The notes under the pieces were generated by a model, which made no database searches, was not told where the DNA came from, and saw nothing but the letters and a program-made list of their open reading frames with translations. Positions 7,834-11,755 of a DNA stretch of 11,755 nt are shown in pieces. The translations under genes were made by a program, and so were the position numbers. Location of the stretch: NCBI GenBank assembly GCA_902496345.1, contig CABVAP010000068.1, forward strand, positions 1-11,755, read 5' to 3'. The DNA is from an uncultured Eubacteriales bacterium. Lineage in GTDB: Bacteria > Bacillota > Clostridia > Lachnospirales > CAG-274. Position 1 is the stretch's first letter, and every line of letters begins with the position of its first letter.

Positions 7834-9435
7834 ATGTCGGATAGCTTAAATACTAATGACAGAAAAAATACTTGTTATGAGCTAGAACAAAACTCTAATT
7901 CTTTGATAGATATTTTTAAAAATATCATTCATTTCATAAAACAAAGAAAAATATTTTCCGTTCTTGTTTTATTAGTATCTTTTCTTACTTATGGTTGCCA
8001 ACTTTTATATTATAGAGTTTCTATTGATAATGACTTTTTATTGAACGACCATAGCTATATTAATTTTCATATTGTCATAAAAAGAACTACAAATGTAATA
8101 TTAAAATATATTCTGGATTATGAAAGATTTAATCCCTATGTAACAGCATTTGTTACTATATTTCTAATTGCTATATTTGCAATTGTTTGGAGTTTTGTTT
8201 TTAATAGTGCTATAAATAGAACTAAAAAAAATACAAGTAAGTATTTTTGGATTTTACCTATACTTTTTATTAGTTATCCAACACTAGCTGAACAATTTTG
8301 TTTTTTAATGCAAAGTGTAGAGGTTTCAATAGCAATAACTTTATGTGGCTTGTCTATTTATTGTTTTAATCAATATATATTAAACAATAAATTTTTAAAA
8401 TTTTATATTTTTGCTATAATATTCGCAAGTTTAGCATTTGGAAGTTATCAGGCTATTGTAGGACTTTTTATTTCTGGAGTGCTTGCATATTTTATTATAT
8501 GGTTTTTTAATAAAGACCAATCAAAAAAATATAATTATATGAAAATTATTTCTTTGTATTTGGTGGGTTTTATAATTTCTTTAATTCTTTATTATTGTTT
8601 TGCTAGTATTATATATTTAATTTTTGTTGGAAACGGAAATGACTATATTGATAGTCAATTTAAATGGGGAATTTGGAGTTTTAAAAAATGTATAATAGAT
8701 ATTATTTATTATATCAAATATATGACTTTTGAAAAAAATATTTTTTCAAATATTCTGTTTTATCCAATATCAATAGCAATTTTAGCTATAAATATTATAA
8801 AGCTTATTCAAAACAAATGTAGTTGTCTTGAATTTATATTAATTATTTTTGCAACACTGGCATTCATCATTTCCCCGTTTATTATGCCTATAGCACTAGG
8901 TAGTTATATTGTACCAAGAATACAGTTGACTATGCCTTTTTGGCTTGGATTTAGCTTATTCTATATAATATCTTCTGTAAATAAAAAGATACTTTTATAT
9001 TCTTTATTAATTTTATCATTTTTTGTTGCATATAGAAATATTCAAAAATGTGTTCAACTTTTTTATACAGGCTATATAGTTTATCAAGAAGATGTTCAAT
9101 TAATTAATAAAATATCTTATGACATAGATAAGAAAGTTGGTCAAAACAATCCGTCTATGCCTGTTATGTATGTGGGAAAAGTAGATGCAAGAATACCTAA
9201 TAGTTGTGTCAAGGGTGAGGTTTTAGGTGCGTCAGAATTTGATTGGTATCCAGAAGAAATTTTAGGAGTAACTAGCAGAGTTTATTGTCTTGCTAAGAGT
9301 ATAGGATATAATTATTTACTTCCTACAAATGAACAAGCTATTAAAGCTAAAGAATTATCTGAAAATATGCCGGTATGGCCTCAAGAAGGGTCTGTTGATG
9401 TAAGAGATGGTGTCGTTATTGTAAAATTATCTTAG
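7834..9435 (+). CDS. Polytopic membrane glycosyltransferase, GtrII-like (side-chain sugar transferase)
   Basis: This 533-residue protein has a polar N-terminus, then about ten or more hydrophobic segments between residues 40 and 400, then a soluble C-terminal part (about 420-533). The segment LLYYRVSIDNDFLL right after the first membrane helix, with its acidic pair at D65/D67, a GSYQA motif at 203-207 and the overall layout resemble the Glucos_trans_II (GtrII) family. Members take a sugar from polyprenyl phosphate outside the membrane and attach it to a surface polysaccharide (established for Shigella serotype conversion). The next gene is the matching donor-making enzyme, which strengthens the call. 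AGGAGG at 7820-7825 fixes the start; the gap to the previous gene is 38 bases. It is visibly the most AT-rich gene here, with many ATA, TTA and TTT codons (8341-8400 has 9 G/C of 60). Another class of polytopic GT-C enzyme is possible. Confidence 0.75.
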   Translation: MSDSLNTNDRKNTCYELEQNSNSLIDIFKNIIHFIKQRKIFSVLVLLVSFLTYGCQLLYYRVSIDNDFLLNDHSYINFHIVIKRTTNVILKYILDYERFNPYVTAFVTIFLIAIFAIVWSFVFNSAINRTKKNTSKYFWILPILFISYPTLAEQFCFLMQSVEVSIAITLCGLSIYCFNQYILNNKFLKFYIFAIIFASLAFGSYQAIVGLFISGVLAYFIIWFFNKDQSKKYNYMKIISLYLVGFIISLILYYCFASIIYLIFVGNGNDYIDSQFKWGIWSFKKCIIDIIYYIKYMTFEKNIFSNILFYPISIAILAINIIKLIQNKCSCLEFILIIFATLAFIISPFIMPIALGSYIVPRIQLTMPFWLGFSLFYIISSVNKKILLYSLLILSFFVAYRNIQKCVQLFYTGYIVYQEDVQLINKISYDIDKKVGQNNPSMPVMYVGKVDARIPNSCVKGEVLGASEFDWYPEEILGVTSRVYCLAKSIGYNYLLPTNEQAIKAKELSENMPVWPQEGSVDVRDGVVIVKLS

Positions 9436-9451
9436 TTAGGAGGAATTTATT

Positions 9452-10393
9452 ATGATTCTCTATATGGCAATACCTTGTTATAACGAGGAAGAAGTTTTGC
9501 ACGAAACGGCAAAGCGTCTTGAAGAAAAATATAAAGATTTAAGAAAAAAAGGAAAAATATCAGACGAAAGTAGAGTAGTTTTTATTGATGACGGCTCTAA
9601 AGACAAAACTTGGGATATAATCGAAGAGTTGCACGAAAAAAATGAAATGTTCTCGGGTATTAAACTTTCTAGAAACAGAGGTCATCAAAATGCTTTACTT
9701 TGTGGGCTTATGACTGTTAGAGAATTAGCTGACGCAGTTATTTCTATGGACGCAGATTTGCAAGATGACATAAATGCTATTGATAATATGATTGATAAAT
9801 ATTTAGACGGTGCTGATGTTGTTTATGGTGTTAGAAGTGCAAGAACAACGGATACTTTCTTTAAAAGATTTACAGCTGAGGGGTTTTATAAGTTTATGAA
9901 ACTTATGGGAGCTGATGTTGTATTTAATCACGCTGATTTTAGACTTATGAGTAGACGAGCTTTAGAGGGTTTCTCTGAATTTAAGGAAGTAAATCTTTTT
10001 CTTAGGGGAATTGTCCCTATGGTTGGATATAAAAGTGATATAGTTACATACGAAAGAGCTGAAAGATTTGCTGGTGAAAGTAAATATCCTTTAAAGAAAA
10101 TGCTTTCTTTTGCTTTCGAGGGTATTACTTCGCTTTCTACTAAACCTATTAAGTTAATAACGAATTTGGGTATGTTAATTTTCTTTATCAGTATCATTAT
10201 GGTTATTTATAATATTGCAAGGTACTTTATGGGTGATACCGTTGAAGGTTGGGCAAGTCTTGCTGTTTCGATATGGGCATTAGGTGGTATTCAATTGATA
10301 GGTATAGGTCTTATTGGTGAGTACGTTGGAAAGATATATCTTGAAAGCAAAGGTAGACCAAGATATATAGTTGAAAAATTTATTAATAAATAA
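9452..10393 (+). CDS. Polyprenyl-phosphate glycosyltransferase, GtrB/DPM1-like GT2 with two C-terminal membrane helices
   Basis: The enzyme transfers a sugar from a nucleotide donor to polyprenyl phosphate at the cytoplasmic face of the membrane, making the lipid-linked donor used by GtrII-type enzymes. The 313 residues show the DPM1-like pattern: IPCYNEEE (7-14), FIDDGSKDKTW (44-54), KLSRNRGHQNAL (71-82), the catalytic SMDADLQDD (98-106), and DFRLMSRRAL (162-171). Two membrane helices follow (about 235-259 and 268-292), then the usual IGEYVGKIYLESKGRPRY end. Length and architecture are normal for GtrB/YfdH/CsbB proteins. It starts 16 bases after the previous stop with AGGAGG at 9438-9443, so the two are almost certainly co-expressed. 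The GtrA flippase that often completes such a set is not present in the window. The sugar (glucose, GlcNAc, GalNAc or other) cannot be read from the sequence. Confidence 0.92.
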   Translation: MILYMAIPCYNEEEVLHETAKRLEEKYKDLRKKGKISDESRVVFIDDGSKDKTWDIIEELHEKNEMFSGIKLSRNRGHQNALLCGLMTVRELADAVISMDADLQDDINAIDNMIDKYLDGADVVYGVRSARTTDTFFKRFTAEGFYKFMKLMGADVVFNHADFRLMSRRALEGFSEFKEVNLFLRGIVPMVGYKSDIVTYERAERFAGESKYPLKKMLSFAFEGITSLSTKPIKLITNLGMLIFFISIIMVIYNIARYFMGDTVEGWASLAVSIWALGGIQLIGIGLIGEYVGKIYLESKGRPRYIVEKFINK

Positions 10394-10434
10394 TTTGATA
10401 TTTTTAGTTTGGCCTTATTTTTAAAAGAAAACAT

Positions 10435-10449
10435 AATTTGGACTAAATT
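10435..10449. promoter_or_regulatory. Operator-like palindrome just upstream of the aldolase -35 element
   Basis: AATTTGGACTAAATT is a 15-base palindrome centred on A10442, with six of seven arm pairs complementary. It ends three bases before the -35 hexamer of the aldolase promoter, a position suited to a repressor or activator. In such AT-rich DNA chance occurrence is possible, and I recognise no named box. Confidence 0.3.
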
Positions 10450-10452
10450 GTA

Positions 10453-10481
10453 TTGACTTGTAACTTTTTAAGTGATAAAAT
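10453..10481 (+). promoter_or_regulatory. Sigma-A-type extended -10 promoter of the aldolase gene
   Basis: TTGACT (10453-10458), a 17-base spacer, and TAAAAT (10476-10481) form a strong promoter. TG at 10473-10474 gives an extended -10 element (TGaTAAAAT). Transcription would begin near 10488, giving a leader of about 68 bases. No convincing intrinsic terminator lies between the previous stop at 10393 and this promoter, so some read-through from the glycan operon is possible. Confidence 0.75.
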
Positions 10482-10488
10482 GAATTAA

Positions 10489-10527
10489 AGGAGTTTATTG
10501 CTCCTACGGTAATAGCTTAGATATTAC
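10489..10527 (+). promoter_or_regulatory. Two small tandem hairpins in the aldolase 5' leader
   Basis: AGGAG (10489-10493) pairs with CTCCT (10501-10505) around a seven-base loop. Next to it, GTAATA (10509-10514) pairs with TATTAC (10522-10527) around another seven-base loop. Both would lie at the very 5' end of the transcript and leave the true binding site GAGGTG (10541-10546) free. They may protect the message from decay. The first hairpin also hides a decoy ribosome-binding-like AGGAG. No known riboswitch class is recognised. Confidence 0.45.
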
Positions 10528-10555
10528 AAATTAAAAAAATGAGGTGTATTAAAAA

Positions 10556-11521
10556 ATGAACGATGTTCTTAAAAAACTTAGTGCTATTGGTATTGTTCCT
10601 GTAATTAAAATCGATGATGTTGAAAAAGCTGTACCTTTGGCAAAAGCTTTAGTTGCTGGTGGTATCCCTTGTGCTGAAGTAACTTTCAGAACTGAACAGG
10701 CTGAAGAAGCTATCAGAAGAATGGCTGCGGAAGTTCCTGAAATGATTGTTGGTGCTGGTACTATCTTAACTACTGAACAGGCTGACAGAGCTATCGCTGC
10801 TGGTTCTAAATTCCTTGTTAGCCCTGGTCTTAATCCTAAAGTTGTTAAACATTGTATTGACAAAGGATACCTTATTACTCCTGGTACTTCTAACCCTAGT
10901 GATGTTGAAGTTGCTATTGAACTTGGTCTTGACGTTGTTAAATTCTTCCCTGCTGAAGCTGCTGGCGGAATTAAAATGATTAAATCAATGGCTGCTCCTT
11001 ATACTAAAATGAAATTTATGCCTACTGGTGGTATTAATGCAGATAACCTTAACAACTACTTATCTTTTGATAAAATTATCTGCTGTGGTGGTAGCTGGAT
11101 GGTTAAAGATGACCTTATCAAAGCTGGTGAATTTGATAAAATCACTGCTCTTTGTAAAGAAGCTGTTTCTAAAATGCTTGGTTTCGAAGTTGCTCACGTT
11201 GGTATCAACACTGAAAACGAAGAAGAAGCTAAAAAAGTTGCTAACATCTTCAATAAATTATTCAACTTCCCAATCAAAGATGGCAACAGTGCTATTTTCG
11301 CATCTTCTGGTGTAGAAGTAAGAAAACAAAACTTCCTTGGCAAAAATGGTCATATCGCTATCAAAACTAACTATATGGCTAGAGCTATGGCTTACATTGA
11401 AGCTATGGGTGGTTCTTTCAATATGGAAAAAGGTGTTGCTAAAGACGAAAAAGGTAACATCAAAGCTATCTACTTAAATGAAGATTTTGGTGGATTCGCT
11501 ATTCATTTAGTTCAGAAATAA
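10556..11521 (+). CDS. eda: KDPG/KHG aldolase (2-dehydro-3-deoxy-phosphogluconate aldolase / 4-hydroxy-2-oxoglutarate aldolase) fused to a C-terminal glyoxalase/VOC-like domain
   Basis: Residues about 1-208 are a complete class I KDPG aldolase, which splits 2-keto-3-deoxy-6-phosphogluconate into pyruvate and glyceraldehyde 3-phosphate in sugar-acid breakdown. The Schiff-base lysine is K129 in DVVKFFPAE. E41 and R45 of AEVTFRT match the catalytic glutamate and arginine of E. coli Eda with a constant offset of four. GAGTIL, SPGLNP, TPGTSNPS and MPTGGI are also present. Residues about 210-321 are an added domain of the vicinal-oxygen-chelate/glyoxalase type: AHVGIN at the first strand, NGHIAIKT in the middle and FGGFAIHLVQK at the end. 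H214, H266 and H317 are possible metal ligands; the last stands where many VOC enzymes have glutamate. The usual Eda is about 210 residues. The gene is monocistronic. It is rich in GCT, GGT, CTT and AAC/TTC codons, and 10741-10800 has 27 G/C of 60, suggesting high expression. The aldolase call is firm; the added domain's role is unknown to me. Confidence 0.93.
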   Translation: MNDVLKKLSAIGIVPVIKIDDVEKAVPLAKALVAGGIPCAEVTFRTEQAEEAIRRMAAEVPEMIVGAGTILTTEQADRAIAAGSKFLVSPGLNPKVVKHCIDKGYLITPGTSNPSDVEVAIELGLDVVKFFPAEAAGGIKMIKSMAAPYTKMKFMPTGGINADNLNNYLSFDKIICCGGSWMVKDDLIKAGEFDKITALCKEAVSKMLGFEVAHVGINTENEEEAKKVANIFNKLFNFPIKDGNSAIFASSGVEVRKQNFLGKNGHIAIKTNYMARAMAYIEAMGGSFNMEKGVAKDEKGNIKAIYLNEDFGGFAIHLVQK

Positions 11522-11542
11522 TATAAATTCTCTTGAGTTTTT

Positions 11543-11575
11543 AGGCTTGTCCGATTTACGGACAAGCCTTTTTTT
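11543..11575 (+). terminator. Intrinsic terminator after the aldolase gene
   Basis: AGGCTTGTCCG (11543-11553) and CGGACAAGCCT (11559-11569) form a perfect 11-base-pair stem with the loop ATTTA, followed by seven T residues (11569-11575). It lies 21 bases after the stop codon and closes the aldolase transcription unit. Confidence 0.95.
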
Positions 11576-11627
11576 GTGCAATGTGTATATATTGGGTAAA
11601 GCTAACAAAATCAGGACAAACGCACGA

Positions 11628-11644
11628 GTTAACAAATTGTAAAC
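11628..11644. promoter_or_regulatory. Operator-like palindrome before the last, truncated gene
   Basis: GTTAACAAATTGTAAAC is a 17-base palindrome centred on A11636, with seven of eight arm pairs complementary. It sits seven bases upstream of the candidate -35 hexamer of the last gene. The half-sites resemble those of redox or carbon regulators only loosely; their orientation does not fit a standard Rex box, so no regulator is named. Confidence 0.4.
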
Positions 11645-11650
11645 AAAAAA

Positions 11651-11679
11651 TAGAAATTACATCTTTTTTATGATAAACT
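11651..11679 (+). promoter_or_regulatory. Candidate promoter of the truncated gene at the window end
   Basis: TAGAAA (11651-11656, four of six) lies 17 bases before TAAACT (11674-11679, four of six), and TG at 11671-11672 provides an extended -10 like that of the aldolase promoter. The start site would fall near 11686, leaving a very short leader before the binding site at 11689. A promoter is expected here because a strong terminator ends the previous unit. Confidence 0.4.
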
Positions 11680-11701
11680 AAAATAAAAAGGGTGTGTTTT
11701 T

Positions 11702-11755
11702 ATGGAAGAATTATTGATTTATATTGAGATGATTGAAGATGTAAGACAGCAGACA
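11702..11755 (+). CDS. Start of an unidentified gene, cut by the window edge
   Basis: An open frame starts at ATG 11702, preceded by the binding-site-like AGGGTG (11689-11694), and runs 18 codons to the end of the window. The visible product begins MEELLIYIEMIEDVRQQT. This is too short to assign a family. It follows an intrinsic terminator and a candidate promoter with an adjacent palindrome, so it probably begins a new transcription unit. Confidence 0.6.
   Translation, partial: MEELLIYIEMIEDVRQQT

Noticed and set aside
10403..10447. Hairpin TTTAGT...ACTAAA as a terminator of the glycan operon
   Set aside because: Six A-T-rich pairs across a 33-base loop with no T-run after it; too weak for an intrinsic terminator.
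10549..10863. 104-codon open frame on the minus strand over the aldolase start
   Set aside because: It is composed mainly of the complement of GCT/GGT-rich aldolase codons and runs over the aldolase binding site; no independent support.

Overview
The window reads as chromosomal DNA of a low-GC Gram-positive-type bacterium (Bacillota). It is AT-rich, nearly every gene has a strong AGGAGG-type ribosome binding site, and the promoters are sigma-A-like TTGACA/TATAAT elements. All eight complete genes and the truncated ninth lie on the + strand. The sequence alone does not fix the genus. A Clostridia or Negativicutes member is plausible; the second group has an outer membrane, so the exported glycan could be an O-antigen, a capsule or a wall-linked polymer.

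Region 1 (about 86-10393) is a surface-polysaccharide operon of seven tightly packed genes behind one good promoter. It begins with a two-gene ABC exporter: a Wzm-type permease and a Wzt-type ATPase with an extra C-terminal carbohydrate-binding-type domain. Next is a SAM-dependent methyltransferase carrying a long repetitive C-terminal coiled coil. Two genes sharing an unnamed conserved domain follow: a stand-alone protein, then a 1025-residue fusion of a GT2 glycosyltransferase, a HAD phosphatase-like domain and the same unnamed domain. Last comes a GtrII-like polytopic membrane glycosyltransferase with its usual partner, a GtrB/DPM1-like polyprenyl-phosphate glycosyltransferase.

A reasonable model is as follows. 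The GT2 fusion builds or modifies the chain on the cytoplasmic side. The methyltransferase/coiled-coil protein caps the chain and may measure its length, as WbdD does in the E. coli O9a system. The Wzt C-terminal domain reads the finished chain and Wzm/Wzt exports it. GtrB/GtrII adds a side-chain sugar on the outer face. The chemistry of the stand-alone protein and of its paralogous domain in the fusion is not known to me; this is the least explained part of the window.

Region 2 (about 10435-11575) is an independent single-gene unit: a KDPG/KHG aldolase (eda) fused to a C-terminal glyoxalase/VOC-like domain. It has its own extended -10 promoter, a structured leader and a textbook intrinsic terminator. 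Its codon use and base composition are much less AT-rich than those of the glycan genes, consistent with high expression. Region 3 (11576-11755) holds an operator-like palindrome, a candidate promoter and the first 18 codons of an unidentified gene cut by the window edge. No RNA genes, CRISPR arrays, insertion sequences or attachment sites were seen. No gene-free stretch exceeds 300 bases.
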